Assembly: GCA_030272155.1 (NCBI GenBank)
Contig: CP126192.1
Location: 1,584,501 to 1,648,500 of the forward strand
Source: Tetradesmus obliquus
Lineage: Eukaryota; Chlorophyta; Chlorophyceae; Sphaeropleales; Scenedesmaceae
Reading direction: 5' to 3'
DNA: 64,000 nucleotides
Positions 1 through 12,091 of the stretch are shown here, piece by piece. The position numbers were made by a program, and so were the translations under genes. The notes under the pieces are model-generated. The model did not search any database, had not been told where the DNA came from, and saw nothing but the letters and a program-made list of their open reading frames with translations. Positions within the stretch are counted from its first letter, which is position 1. Each line of letters begins with the position of its first letter.

Positions 1-594
1 TCAGCAGGGCGATATCCGTCGACACTGATGTTTGTGTTGACAAACGACTGGTCCGCGCGCCCCCTGCTGACTCCCATCGCCCCTACTCATAAAGTGCAGG
101 CAAAAATGCCCCCACTGCAAGGGAAATTTACGCATCAGCGGAGGGCAGAAGAAGAAGGTCACAGTGGTGCTGCTAGACAAAGTCCAGGACGGCCTGCTGG
201 TGAGCAGGCCAGGCGCTGGGTGGTCATGCTACGCGCTGTGAGGCACATGCATACACGTGCATGTGCAAGGCGTGGGAGTCGCTCTGGTGTGGCCTCACAA
301 CTCGTTGGTCAAAATGTAATCATGCAGCAGTTTTGTGTCTAATGCTGGGCCGCACTGGGACAGTCTGACCGCCAGTGGACTGGCAAGCTGTGTCCTGCAG
401 GGCGAACCTTGTCAGCAGCAGTGCATGGTGACACACGTGCAGCGCTGCAGCAACTGCCACCCCACCCTGCAGCACTCAGCAGCAATCCAGACTGCGTACC
501 AGGCACAGTTGCAGCGCACTCCCTTTACTGCATCCCACAGTTATGCTACCTCTCCACTTGGCGCGGTACCACACCACATTTGCTGTCCCCACAG
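1..594. other. 5' edge, no gene assigned
   Basis: I see no convincing exon here. Upstream exons of the cysteine-cluster gene that begins at or before position 595 may lie in this stretch or beyond the window edge. The first acceptor I can place is the pyrimidine-rich tract ending in AG at 593-594. Confidence 0.4.
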
Positions 595-811
595 ACACGC
601 AAGGTGTGCGATGCATGCGAAATTGCGGTTGGGCCCCACTACTACTACAAGAGAGGTGAAGAGGGCCGCGGCAGCCTTGGGGGCCGCGTCACGCTGGACT
701 TCACCATGCTGCAAGATCCGCGCTGCGCGGTCCTAATGCTGGACACCAGCGAGACAGTCTTTGTGCAGGTGCGCTGGCAGCAGTGCCCCAAAGGCAGCAG
801 CAGCAGAATTC

Positions 812-849
<38 letters not shown>

Positions 850-1999
850 TCTGGGTGCCAATAGACTAAGGAGTGACTGCGGCAGGGCAGCACCGCAGCG
901 CTGTGCTCCTGAAGTGGTCACCATGCGGTTGAGCTTGTGTCACAGGAATGTCGCAGGGACATCCGACCTGCAAACAAACATGCAAGGCAGAATCTCACAC
1001 CAGCATATGGCTAGCACGCAGTTGAGCGTTGCTGGCAGGCCAATGCGCTGCTGCGAGTTGAAGCAGCGCTGGCTCGCCTGTGTTGCATCTGCTGTCCCCG
1101 TCTGTCCCTTGTTTTGGTCAGCGCCGCCTGATAGAGACCTTGTACCTCAATGTCTTCCAGCACGGCATGTCAGTCTCTGCCGCAGCCAAAAGCTACCTGG
1201 ACTGCACGTCAAATCACAAGTGCAGCAGCAGCCGCAGCACATATGGTCAGCCTGGCATGCTGCTGCGGCAGTCTGCAGGCATCGCTGTGCCCGCCAACCT
1301 GCCCAGCCAGCTGAGCAGCTCCAAGGGCTACTGGGTGCAGGAGGCGCTGGATGTGCTGATGGTGTACAGGGCAATTGAGGCTGCGTGCAGCAAGTGGCAG
1401 CGGCAGCAGGCTGGGCCGCGGTGTGGTGAGCCGTGGTGAGTGGAGTGGGTGAGTGAGTGAGTGAGTGAGTGAGTGAGTGAGTGAGCGAGTGAGTGAGTGA
1501 GTGAGCGAGTGAGTGAGTGAGTGAGTGAGTGAGTGAGCGAGTGATTGCATGAGTGACTGCTGCATACGGTGAGGGACAACTCATGGCAGCTGAGGAGTGC
1601 ATCGTGGTGTGTCACTTGCCCAACAAAACTTGGATGGGCCGCGCTGTGGTACTGGTCGCTGGTCTCTGGGCAGCCTTCAGTTGCAGCATGGCGTATGCCG
1701 TGCAGTTTGGTGAAAGTAAGCATGCCAAAACAGGCTAGCTTGCCTCACCAGGATGAGTGCGGCTGACACCAGCACCAAAACAACACCTGCTTGTTTCCCT
1801 CTGCTGCTGCAGTGCGCTGTTCACCTTGATTGCGCTGCGGGGTGCTATCAAGCGCCCAGCCGCCGACCAGGGCGATGGTGGCAGGCAGCGGCAGCGGCAG
1901 CGGCTCAATGAAGAGGAAGTTGATGATGAGGATGGCTACCATCGTGGTGATAATGAGGACGAGGAGGAAGAACAACGGGATGCCGAGGAAGCAGCTGCT

Positions 2000-2030
<31 letters not shown>

Positions 2031-2126
2031 AGCAGCAGCAACAGGTGGCTGATGGGGACGCCACTGCTGGTGCAGGCACGCCTCAGCAGCAGCAGCAGCA
2101 GCAGCCGCCTCAAACAGCCGCCCAAC

Positions 2127-2159
<33 letters not shown>

Positions 2160-5100
2160 CACTACCCACTGAGCAGCAGGAGGAGCGCTGGGCATGGCGC
2201 CCAGATGATATGCCTCGTGGTACACTGCAGCACCTGCTGCGCTGCTGGGTGGCGCTGCCATTCGTGTGAGTTCTGCTGCAGCTGTGTCAGCAGCTAGGCA
2301 CACGCGTCAACCTCGCATCACTGCCACCGCAGAGGATTGCTGTGCCTGCGTGTGTGCCTTATCACCGTGAGCATGTGCGTGGTTGTTGACCAACACCAAT
2401 TCACTGCTTGCATTGCAGCCGCCTCCACGGGAACTTCAACCAGCGCAACCACAGGCGCTGCAGCCTGTACACATCGCCGCACCAGCCGCCGCAGGAGGAG
2501 GAGCAGCAGCCTGAGCCGCACACGCCCGTGATGCTGCTGGATGCCACAATCAACCTGCAGGTGCATGTGTGCGGCATCCCAGGCTGCAGGCGGTTGATTG
2601 AGAAAGGTGGGCAACGGGGCTGGCGAGGCATGCATGCGTTGCCTGACAACTGCAAACATAGCAATAACTCCAACAGCTATTATGCATCTTGCTTGCGTCC
2701 TGAACACATGCTGCATTGCTGTTTGCGCTGCCGGGTGCAGGCACCGACCTGTGGTGCGGTGAGCACACGCCAGGCCACGCTTCAAGCAGCATGGCGCAGC
2801 ACAAGGCCTGCTGCCAGGTCGCAACCAGGAGCAGCAGCGGCAGCAGCAGCAGCAGCGGCAGCAGCAGCAGCAGCGGCAGCGCCGCTGCATGGCAGGCCTG
2901 CGAGCAGCCACCCCAGCCAGGCTCCTGCTTCTGCAGCCAGCACCAGCACATGCAGCGGCGCTGCGGCGCAGCAGCAGCAGCTGAGCAGCAGGGCCTGCGC
3001 GCCAACTGGGGCGCCACCAGGCACGACAAGGCCTTTGCGCCAGCAGGCAACAGCAGCGGGCCGCGTGGAGGTGATGCGGCTGGGCCACCTACCCCAGGCC
3101 GTACCCAAGGAGCAGGTGCGCGCCTGGCCTGCGTGTCTAAGGCAGCCTGGCTGCACCTGTCTGTGTTTGGCGTGAGGTGTGCGTGCAAACATAGTGCAAA
3201 TAAGCCAAAGGCATTGTGTAAGGACTTGCTGTTGGGTGCGCTGAACACTGCAGGCGCTGATAACCGCAGCAGCAGCAGCAGCGGCGGCGGCAGCAGCTCC
3301 TCGCAGGAGGCAGGCGGCGAAGAGTGCCTGTACGTGGGCGTCAAAGCCAGGCGGGGCGTGGTGGCGCTGTCATGTGCACATGTGAGCAGCTTCGGGCAGG
3401 CTGCCGTTGCTTGTCAGGCGTGCTGGGTGTGAGCAGCAGCCGCAGCAGGTGCTGGCAATGCAGGGCGGTGTGTGGCTGGATAGCTGCACCAGCATGCACC
3501 TAGCAACGACAACTTGTGTACCCCTCATGCCATCATGCCCTTGCGTTGCGCCTTAGCTAGGTCAAGCCAACAAAGCATACTTTTGATACCTTGCGCTGCT
3601 GCTGCTCTGCAGTGTGGGGACTGCTGCGGCGCCAGCCTGATGTGGAGCGGCCAGGCTGAGACCAGCGCAGCAGGCCTGCAGGACATACTGCAGACGCTGG
3701 AGCCCCTGCTGCGGCGCTGCCTGCCAGACAGCGAAGCAGCAGCAGCAGCAACACCAGCAGCAGCAGCAGCACCAGCAGCAGCAGCAGCAGGCGGCGGTAG
3801 GAAAGCGCCGCTGCAGCCGCTAGTCATCATCTACAATGACGCAGCTGCCATGCTGCAGTGCCTGAAGGGGCCAGCACCAGCTGAGCTGAAGGCGGTGTTC
3901 AAGAAAGTGGAGTGAGTTGTCATCACAAGGATACAGCTGCCACGGCCACGGTAGATGCTCAACTGGCTCAGCTGAAGCAGCTGGCGTGCACACTCGAGCC
4001 ACTGCGCAGATCACTTGGCCGCATGGCAGCGTAATTGTGCAACGAGCTGCCTGCTCTGCCACGTTGTGCAACGCACTACAAGACAGCAGCACCGACACCC
4101 TGTAGCAGGTCCTCTGCTCGTCACCGCGCCACTGTTACCTGCCGCTCTGCTGCCCTGCTTCTTGCTGCCCTGCTGCTGCTGGCCTGCAGGTGGTCGGTGG
4201 ACATGCTGCGCTTCCTGCCCACGCTGCTGAGCATGTCAGCAGCAGGCCAGTTGGCAGCTCAGCAGCAGCAGCAGCAGAGCGCTGAAGAGGGAGAGGAGCA
4301 GGAGGATGGTGAACAGCAGGCACCAGCCCCAGCAGCAGCAGCAGCAGCAGCAGTGCCCGACAGGCTTGCCAAGAAGGTGTCGCCTTTCAGGCACAAAATG
4401 CGCAACAAGCTCATCAGGCGCATCCGCAAGGAGCATGCGCAGCCGTGGCTCAAATCGCTGTGCCGCCAGCTGCGCCGGCTGCTGCCCAGCCAGGCGGAGC
4501 TGGACGCTGCAGAAGCAGCAGCAGGGGCAGGCACGCACGACAATGCGCTGCTGCAGCTGCTGAGCCGCGCCAACTTTGCGCGGCTGTCGCCTGGCGTGGT
4601 GTCTCTTGCGGAGGTGCTGAAGGTGTGTGCAGCAGCAGCAGCAGCTATTGAGAGATCTGCACAGGCGCAGTGCCTTCAGTGCCTCCTGCTGTGTGTCGCT
4701 GCATGCACAGCAGCTCTTGTGGGCTAAGCTGGGCACATGCGTGGCCCCCTGCGGCACCACCAGGCGGTATGCACTTTGTCGCCAGCACAACTTGCAGCAG
4801 CCCCCTAGCTGCATGCTGGGCAGGCATCACAATGCAATGACGCCTGTTCGAATGTGTGTTAAAGGCCGGCCTGGCCCGCACCGGCTGTCAGCAGCTCAAC
4901 CTGCCGCACTCGCAACGTAACCTGGCACCAACATGCATGCATAGGGCTGCAGTGTAGGTTGGCCGGGCCTCTCTAACCACACTCTCGACACTGTTGCTGT
5001 TGCTGTTGCTGCCGCTGCCGCTGCTGCGTTGTTGCAGCATGTGCTGCCGAGGGCACAGGTCAAGCCGGCGCAGCGCTCCCGCATCTTCTTCAAGTTCAAG

Positions 5101-5854
5101 CGGCGCCAGCAACAGCCGCACAGCCGCAAAGACAGCAGCAGGAGCGGCGGCAGCAGCAGCAGCAGCAGCAGCAGCAGCGGCAGCGATGACGACAGCGGCA
5201 TGAGTGCTGCTGCTGCTGCTGCTGATGACGGTCCCGCTGCGCTGTCGCTGAAGCTGTACGAGGTGCTTGTTGACAGCGAGGCGCTGGAGCGGCTGTGGAG
5301 CAGGCTGCAGCCGGGCAGCACCATCGGGCTCAAGACGCAGGTGGGCTGCAGCCTGCAGGCGCAGAACCATGTGTGCTGTGGCAGCACTTGTGCTGAGGCT
5401 CGCCTGGCATGCATGCAGTGCTGTGACTGCTTCACAGCAGCACAGTTGCAGTCGTAATGTGACAACTTGCTGCCTCAGGAGCCACGGCATGGCACCGTGC
5501 TGCATCCAGCCTTGCTGCACTCCTTTCCTCTGCTGAACTGCTGCCTGCCCATGCCAATGCTGCTGCTGCTGCTGCCGCCAGGCCCACGCGCTGGCGGAGC
5601 TGCAGGCGCGGCTGCAGCTGCACAACAGGCTCAACGCGCTGGAGCTGGCGGCGCTGCAGGACTGGGCCACGGCCCACTACCAGCAGCCAGGCGGCAGCAC
5701 CTGGGCCGGCAGCCCGCCGCTGCCCAGCCGCAGCCAGCTGTGGGAGGAGCGCGGGCTGCTGCGGCAGGTGACAGCGCAGCTGGTGACGGCGCCGCTGCTG
5801 CAGCAGCAGGCACAGCCGTACACGGGGCTGGCGCTGCCTGCAGGGGGCGTCTAG
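595..5854 (+). CDS. Cysteine-cluster protein resembling KDZ-transposon proteins (5' incomplete)
   Basis: Multi-exon gene. Phase-consistent exons are 595-768, 1122-1425, 1813-2265, 2419-2606, 2741-3115, 3254-3381, 3613-3911, 4190-4622, 5038-5340 and 5582-5854 (TAG stop). One small exon between 1426 and 1812 is missing from the model, because the phases there need an extra length of 1 mod 3. Visible features are a CDACEIAVGPHYYYK segment, an acidic plus Gln-rich stretch, and a Cys/His cluster crossing the 2606/2741 junction (HVCGIPGC, then LWCGEHTPGH, then QHKACC). Next come LYVGVKARRGVVALSC and VIIYNDAAAMLQCL, followed about 20 residues later by EWSVDMLRF. The C-terminal half is basic (RHKMRNKLIRRIRKEHAQPW) and ends in a helical region. 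The Cys clusters followed by an IxYDNAC-like and a VDxxHF-like motif recall CxC-type KDZ (Kyakuja-Dileera-Zisupton) transposon proteins. That assignment is inference from memory of the motif layout; the catalytic residues look degenerate, so a domesticated or decayed copy is possible. Confidence 0.55.
812..848. repeat. (CAG)n trinucleotide tract
   Basis: Nearly pure CAG run in the first mapped intron of the cysteine-cluster gene. It opens all three frames and creates spurious Ser-, Ala- and Leu-rich reading frames. Confidence 0.95.
1449..1544. repeat. (GTGA)n tetranucleotide microsatellite
   Basis: About 24 copies of GTGA with three GCGA interruptions, starting some 25 bp after the donor at 1425 and therefore intronic. 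On the minus strand it makes a THSL-repeat reading frame that is an artefact. Each unit resembles a 5' splice-site core (GTGAG), so the donor sits next to dozens of decoys. Confidence 0.95.
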
Positions 5855-6634
5855 CGCGGGCAGCAGATGCAGTCCAGCCAGACTGCACTGTAGTGCTGGC
5901 TGCAGATGCCGCGCCTGGCTGCTTGTTGCATGGCTGGTTGCGGCAGCAGCTGCAGTTGGACGGCGTGTAGTGTCTGAGCCGCTTGCGCCATGCAATGGTG
6001 CTGCAGAGCCTGTAGCTGGGTTGCATGGGCAGGCAATCAGCAATCATGGTTCAGTCCCTGGTGCGGGTCGTGCGGCACAGCACTTGTATACGGCCGTGAA
6101 AACACCTGCCAGCGCGCCTGGCACCGTGTCACAGGGGCCGAGCTGCAGCTGCAGCTGCTGACTGCAACAGTTCTGAGGTTGCAGTTACAGCTGCTTACTG
6201 GTAGTTGCTGCGCCAGAATTTGCACGCGACTGTTATGATAAGGGCGCAGTGGCGCGGATGTTGTAACGCTCACTGGGCCTCAGCGGCTGGCAGCTGTATT
6301 ATGAAATTTTGGGTGGGCTGCCACATGCACTTGGCTGCTAAACTGCTGTCCCGCTCGCTTCAATCCACCGCAGCATTGCTGTGCAAGAAGCCAGCGTGTC
6401 AAACACACCAAGCAGGCCAGCAGTGCCCCCCTCTGTTGAGCCCCAACGGGCAGCAGAGCGTCGTTGCTATGGCATACTTGAAACCAAAGATACATGAATA
6501 GGGCTGTTACACCACGCTCAAGACAACTGGCTCGAGCTCGACTGTGGGCAACTTACGCTGCACACTTGATCACCACTGTTATACAGTTCAAAACAAAGGC
6601 AACATGCTCCTAGCTGCTACCATTGACACGACTA
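5855..6634. other. Convergent 3' flanks
   Basis: Tail-to-tail intergenic stretch between the cysteine-cluster gene (+) and PEX14 (-). I see no supported coding exon. It presumably holds both 3' untranslated regions. Confidence 0.6.
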
Positions 6635-7792
6635 TCACGCCAGTGCAGCCTCCACGCCTTGCTCGGTCTCAGAGGCTGCCACCACGTTTGCCACTGCACT
6701 CGCAGCCACACCAGCAACCACCTGCTCAGCGCTGGGCACTGCCGCGCCTGCGCCGCCAACTGCTGGCCCTGCGCCCGTCCTGCTGCTGCTGCTGCCGCTG
6801 CTGCCTGGGCGCGCCACCACAGTTGCTGCCGGCGGCGGCGGCGGCCTCCAGGGCGCATCGCTGCTGCCTGGGTCGTGGCCCAGCAGGTGTGACAGGTCAT
6901 ACGCGGCACCTGCTTTCTCCATGCTCTTGTGGTGCGAGCTGGCAGCAGCAGCCTCCAGACTGTCCACAATGCTGCTGGCACTGTCTGGCCCTGCTGCTGC
7001 TGGTGCAGCGTAAGAGCTGGCTGCTCCTGCCGTGCTGTAGCTGCTGTATCCATCAGCGGCCCCGAAGCCATTGCTGCCACCATAGTACGGCTGCTGCTGC
7101 TGCTGGAAGAAGTTATCTTCAACAGCTGATGGGGCAGCGCTGGCAGCTCCGTATGCCGCGGGTGTGCTGCCTGTGTTGCTGCTGACGCTGCTGCGCTCCC
7201 ATGGCTGCAGCGTGTAGAACAGCGCAGCAATGCACAACAGCAGGGCGTCAGCGCACAACCAAAACTCACTAGCCGTGCAACCTGAGCAGCACACAGCAGC
7301 AGTTGTCAACAAGCAACAAGCGGGCGCCTGACACATGCTGTAGGTTCTAGACAAGCAGCGCCCCTGCTGCTGCTGCCGCCGGCCGCACCTTGCCGCGTGG
7401 CGCCAGCTGAGGCGCGCTGATGGGCCTGGCGGGGTCAGGCGGGGAGTCGTCGATGTCCGTCTGGCAGCAGCACAGCAGCACAGCAGCACAGCAGGCAGGC
7501 AGAGGTGACATACAGGTGACCATGCGCGCAAGACTGGCGCATGCTGCTGAGAGCAGCAACGGCTAGACAAGCTGACGCTGCTCGTTCGCACAAGAGGGGT
7601 CTGCCGACACACAGCTTGCTGGGCTGCATCTGAACTGGAGCACATGCGCATCGCGAATGCACATGACGCAGCCGCTGCCAGCAGCCGCCCTCACCCGCAC
7701 GTTGGGTGGCGTGATGCCTGCGCGCACCATCTCCATCACCTGCAGCAGACCACTGGAGCAGCAGCAGTGAGTGGCACACCGGCAGCGGCAGC

Positions 7793-7831
<39 letters not shown>

Positions 7832-8407
7832 GGCAGCGTGCAGGCCCAACCCGCCATGCATGAGGCCGCACTAGACCCAGTACACTGTGCTGACACAGCC
7901 CGCTGCCTGCAACCTGCGCTGTGAGCGCACAAACAGGACGGCAGAGACGCGCAGCCGCCATCATATGCCTCAGCTGCTGCCGCGTACCTCCTGGAAGGCT
8001 GCAGAGTGAGGAGCCTCATCCGGCCGGCCACCCTGCTGCTGCTGCTGCTGCTGAGGCTGTGGCGCACCTGCAGCAGCAGGCGGCAAACATTCCAGGTGCA
8101 AGACAGCCGCAGCAGGTCAGCAACCAGCACCAGGATGAGCCAGCAACTCCAAAGCAGCATCAGGCGTAACGAGGCAGACCCTCAGCACAGCTGCGCCCTA
8201 CCACACATGCAGCCACAGCATGAAGCAGTAGCCCTTTCCCAAATGCACGCCCTGCCCCAGCCCACCTGCTGTGCCTGCACGCGCATGCTGGCTGCTGCTG
8301 CTGCTGGCGCCCCACATCGCGTCACTGCCAGCCTGCATGCCGCGGGGCACCACCTCAAAGCCCCCAGCAGGGCCAGCGCCAGCACCACCGATGCTACTGG
8401 CCGCACC

Positions 8408-8438
<31 letters not shown>

Positions 8439-10049
8439 GCTGCGCTGTAGTTGCTGGCGCTGCTGTAGCCAGGGCCACTGGTGCCGCCGCCTGACCGGAT
8501 CGCAGCGCCCTGAGAGGGGTCTGCATACGGGTCCCAGCCGCGCACATTGCTGGAGTACTGCTGCTGCTGCTGGCGCTGCGAGCCGCCAGATCCTGCTGCT
8601 GCTGCGCCAGGGGACTGGCAGCGCAGCTGCTCGTCGTATATAACGCGCTGCTGGTGGAAGGAGATGCTGCTCTGCGCCTCCCCTGGGCCGCCATACGCGC
8701 CCGAGCCGCCTACGACACGCACCGCCTGGCTGCTGCCCGGCCGCTGCTGCTGCTGCTGCAGTGCTGCTGCCAGCCCCTGCATGCTGTCCAGCAGCTGCTG
8801 CTGGCCCTCGGAGAGGCTCTGCAGCGCCGCAGTCAGTGCGGCGGTGCGTGCCGCCTCCGCCTCCTGTGCTGCGCGGCGCGAGGCTGTGAGCTGGTGCGCC
8901 CAGGCGGTGACGCGCGGTGCCAGCAGCTGGTGCAGCCCGTACAGGCTTGCTGCTGCCACGCCCAGGCCCAGCACAACCTGCGGTGCGGGCAGAGCCCAGA
9001 AATGCGCGCAGAGATTAAGGGCAGTGGGGTGAAACGACGTGCTTGCACAGGCAGTGCATGGGTTTGCTAGGGTGCAGCAGAATGCGCATGCACGCTGTAT
9101 GGTGGCATGCAAGCAAGCTCGATGCAGCAGCATGGACAGCAGCGGCTGCCAATGTTACGCATGGCACGAGTAACATCCAGCAGCAGCAACATATCATGTG
9201 TTGCTGGGCCAGCCATGCTAGCATGGGCCTTGGTCAGCACGGCAAATGCAACGCGTGCTTACACAGGCTGCATATGCATGCAGGTGCCAACTGCCTCACT
9301 GCGATTTTATCAAGCATCAGGTGCGACCTGATGGTTGATAATCGTTGCTAAAACCAAGCATCTGGACCATGCTGGTGCTGCCAAGCGTGTGCACACCTGG
9401 GTCCAGCGCACAGGCTGTTGGGGAGGTGCCATCAGCTGCTGCTGCTGCAGTGGCACCAGTGCGCCAGGCTGTGTAGGCTGTGGCACCAGCGCCTGGCTCG
9501 CAGGGACGGCATGTGCCGGCTGTTGCTGTGTGTGCGTGACAAGGTTGTTGGCGCCATACGTGGCCGTGGCTGTGGTGGCCGGCATTGCTGCTGTTGCAGG
9601 GGCAGGTGCAGCAGCTGCTGCAGGCGCCTCTGGCACGCGCTTGAAAGCCTCGTCGATTTCAGCGTTTGTGAGTCCTTTCTTCTCCAGAAATGAACGCTTG
9701 GCAGAGACTGGAGAGCCACGTACCTGCGCTCGTTGTCCGCATCAGCATGTTCCGGTGCAGGCACCACGACGAGAGCAGCAGGGAGAGAAAGGATGTCCGT
9801 CAGGCTTCGACCAGAGAGCGAATCCAGATATTTTTAGCTCCGGATGAGATGGCCAGCTGCCAGATCCAGCAGTGTCCTCTACCTTACCTTGGGATGGCTC
9901 AGGAAGGCCACAGCATTCTGGATCTGGTCCTCCCGCAGGCTAGCTGCCTCGAAAGATGCTACAGCTTGGTCAGCAGCAGGCTGAGGAGCTGCAGGTGCAC
10001 TGCTAGCCCCGGGCAGACCTGTCCCGCTGCTCTCATCAGCATCTGACAT
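6635..10049 (-). CDS. PEX14: Peroxin 14, peroxisomal matrix-protein import docking protein
   Basis: Seven exons with canonical junctions and matching phase: 10049-9888, 9723-9397, 8977-8266, 8067-7988, 7739-7695, 7460-7389 and 7204-6635 (TGA), giving about 655 aa. PEX14 sits in the peroxisomal membrane and docks the cargo-loaded receptor PEX5. Residues about 38-84 form the conserved N-terminal domain (REDQIQNAVAFLSHPKV, then SFLEKKGLTNAEIDEAF), the three-helix fold that binds WxxxF motifs. A hydrophobic helix begins at residue 164 (VVLGLGVAAASLYGLHQLL), followed by a Gln/Ala-rich coiled coil at about 190-245. The small exons encode VMEMVRAGITPPNVR and TDIDDSPPDP, then APRGK joined to PWE, a block I recognise from plant PEX14. 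The C-terminus is Ala/Ser/Gln-rich and poorly conserved. The start is the first ATG upstream of the domain. The protein is longer than typical PEX14 (350-500 aa), mostly from low-complexity insertions. Confidence 0.93.
7781..7830. repeat. (CAG)n tract in a PEX14 intron
   Basis: CAG/CGG-type run lying between PEX14 exons 4 and 5, just upstream (in gene sense) of the exon 5 acceptor. Read on the minus strand it is a CTG run that acts as part of the polypyrimidine-like tract. Confidence 0.9.
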
Positions 10050-12091
10050 TTGCAGGAACACCAGTGGGACTTCACAGCAGCACCCGTCAAAAGCTACTGT
10101 AGCGATTTAAACAAGGCAGTCACCAAGATCAGCATGTCAAGTCGCGCAGATTTTAGTACATCAAAGCGCGCAGCAGACAGTGGTGCCAGGTGACACGTCG
10201 TGTGACTAACACTTGTTACATTTCATGAAACCTCACACTCCCCTACAACAGCACTAGCAGGGCGTGGTCTCGACGCCCAGCAATTTACGTGCTTCAAGCT
10301 ACATAGCCGCATCCCAGAAAGCATTCCAGGAAATGATGTGCTCTAGACAACAGCAACACGGCCCCATCATGGGGCATGATGCCTGAGGGTGTACTACACT
10401 CAGAGAGTCACCTGCGCATCCACAGACCTTTGCGCCTGGTGCACTGACGCAGGTGCAGCCCCCAATACCGTCCCTGCCTGCCCCACAGTCACAACAGTGC
10501 CGAATGAAGGAATGACAAATGTCAATTTGACCCCGTGACACCACAGATGTTGCACCCTGCAGACCCCTGTCAGGAAGCAGCCGCAAAAAACCGCCACAGA
10601 AGACGCGTGGCATGAGCAGGCAACACTGCTGCATCTGCTTAGTCTATGAAACAGAAGCAATGACGCCTGTGCTGCAGCAGAGCAACTTTCTCTACCCAAG
10701 ACCGAACCACCCTGCACTGAGCAAACACATAACAGCATGCAAAACAACAGCAAGAGGACTTCAAAATAACTTAGCCGCTGATGGGCTTGCAACAGAAGGG
10801 TCTGATGATACAGGCAATCAGTGTGTTGCGAAAGGTGAGCGGCTTGGGTCAGCCTGCAGCTGCATTGTATGCTGCTTAGAGCACTTCACAAAAACATGCC
10901 GTGGCAGCGTCACTTGCACTGCACTACAATGTGGCCGCATGATAGGTAACAAATGCAGATTGCAGGAAGATGAACAGCTCACAACACACAACAGGACACA
11001 TTTTTTCCGTTCAAACCAAACAACTACACAGAACCGCGTCCCCCCCACGCCTGCACCGAGCCGGCCGCCTGGCTGTAAGCAGGAAGCAGCTGGATGCCAC
11101 ATCGCACCACAACCGCTGCGCAACACAAAAATAACATGCATGTGCAGCCGCTGCAAGCGCAAGGAGATCTCTCGCTCACATGGCATAGGCTGTTGGTGGC
11201 CGCACCAGCAAACAAACACCACACCACATCACATCACCAGCGCCCCTTGCAGCAGCCCCATGTGCGCAGACAGCCATGCAAGAGCCGAACCTGCCTGCTG
11301 CTTGCACCTGCCCGATCAGCACTTGCTGAACAGTTCTTCTCCCTCCCTCTGCTAACACCCCAGTACAAATACTCCAGCACAAACACTCCAGCACAAAGCC
11401 TCACACCTTCATGCACAGTGCTGCCAGCTCCCAGAGCTGTGGCGCCCCACAGAGCCTGCACAGCAGCTCAGAAACAGCATGGCACGCAGCAGCCGGTCTG
11501 CAGAACACGGCTCATGCGCATTTCCCCACGCAAGCAGTACAGGCAGCATGCACCAGAACTCGCCAAGCGCGTGCACTCAGATTGCCTGGCAGAGCAGCAT
11601 CTGCTTGCTGCGCAAGTAACACCAAATGCACAGTCATAAACAAGCCCCTGAGAGATTGAGCGCCAGATGCGTCGGCAGGCATGAGGAACCTATCCCCTGC
11701 AGTAGCACCATGCCCAAACATGCGCAACCCTCACAAATCTGTGTGCTGTACTGCCACCAACTGGATGCGCTCCATGTGCAGCTCGCCTCGCATGCCTCGC
11801 TCACACACAACACAACAGCACCCCTGCCCCTCAGACAAACTGACCACACCAAGCAACATGTGCAGAGCCTACAGCCCATATGTAGATGCAGCACTCTGGG
11901 CACGATTGCACCCCACACCACTGGCCCTCAGCTGCACTGTGCAACCCTGCGCTGTGACGCCAGCATAGCTCCATAATGCATCTCAGCAATTCACAATCGT
12001 TGTTGCAGCCAGCATGCACAGGCACGCACGACCGCCCACCCATCAACACGCATTGCAATGCGTACAACTCCATCATTCTAGCTACGCCCAG
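10050..12091. other. PEX14 upstream region and 3' flank of the next gene
   Basis: About 2 kb without supported exons between two minus-strand genes. From about 10.6 to 12.1 kb the + strand is strongly A/C-rich, so the minus strand is G/U-rich, as expected for the long 3' UTR of the gene ending at 12092. The PEX14 promoter must lie just above 10049; I see no clear core element. Confidence 0.5.

Noticed and set aside
1147-1723. Minus-strand frames with THSL repeats
   Set aside because: Direct translation of the (GTGA)n microsatellite; no splice sites or family resemblance, and antisense to the exon at 1122-1425.
10612-11355. 247-codon plus-strand frame
   Set aside because: Arises in A/C-rich sequence with few stop codons, inside the 3' flank of a minus-strand gene; no recognisable domain.
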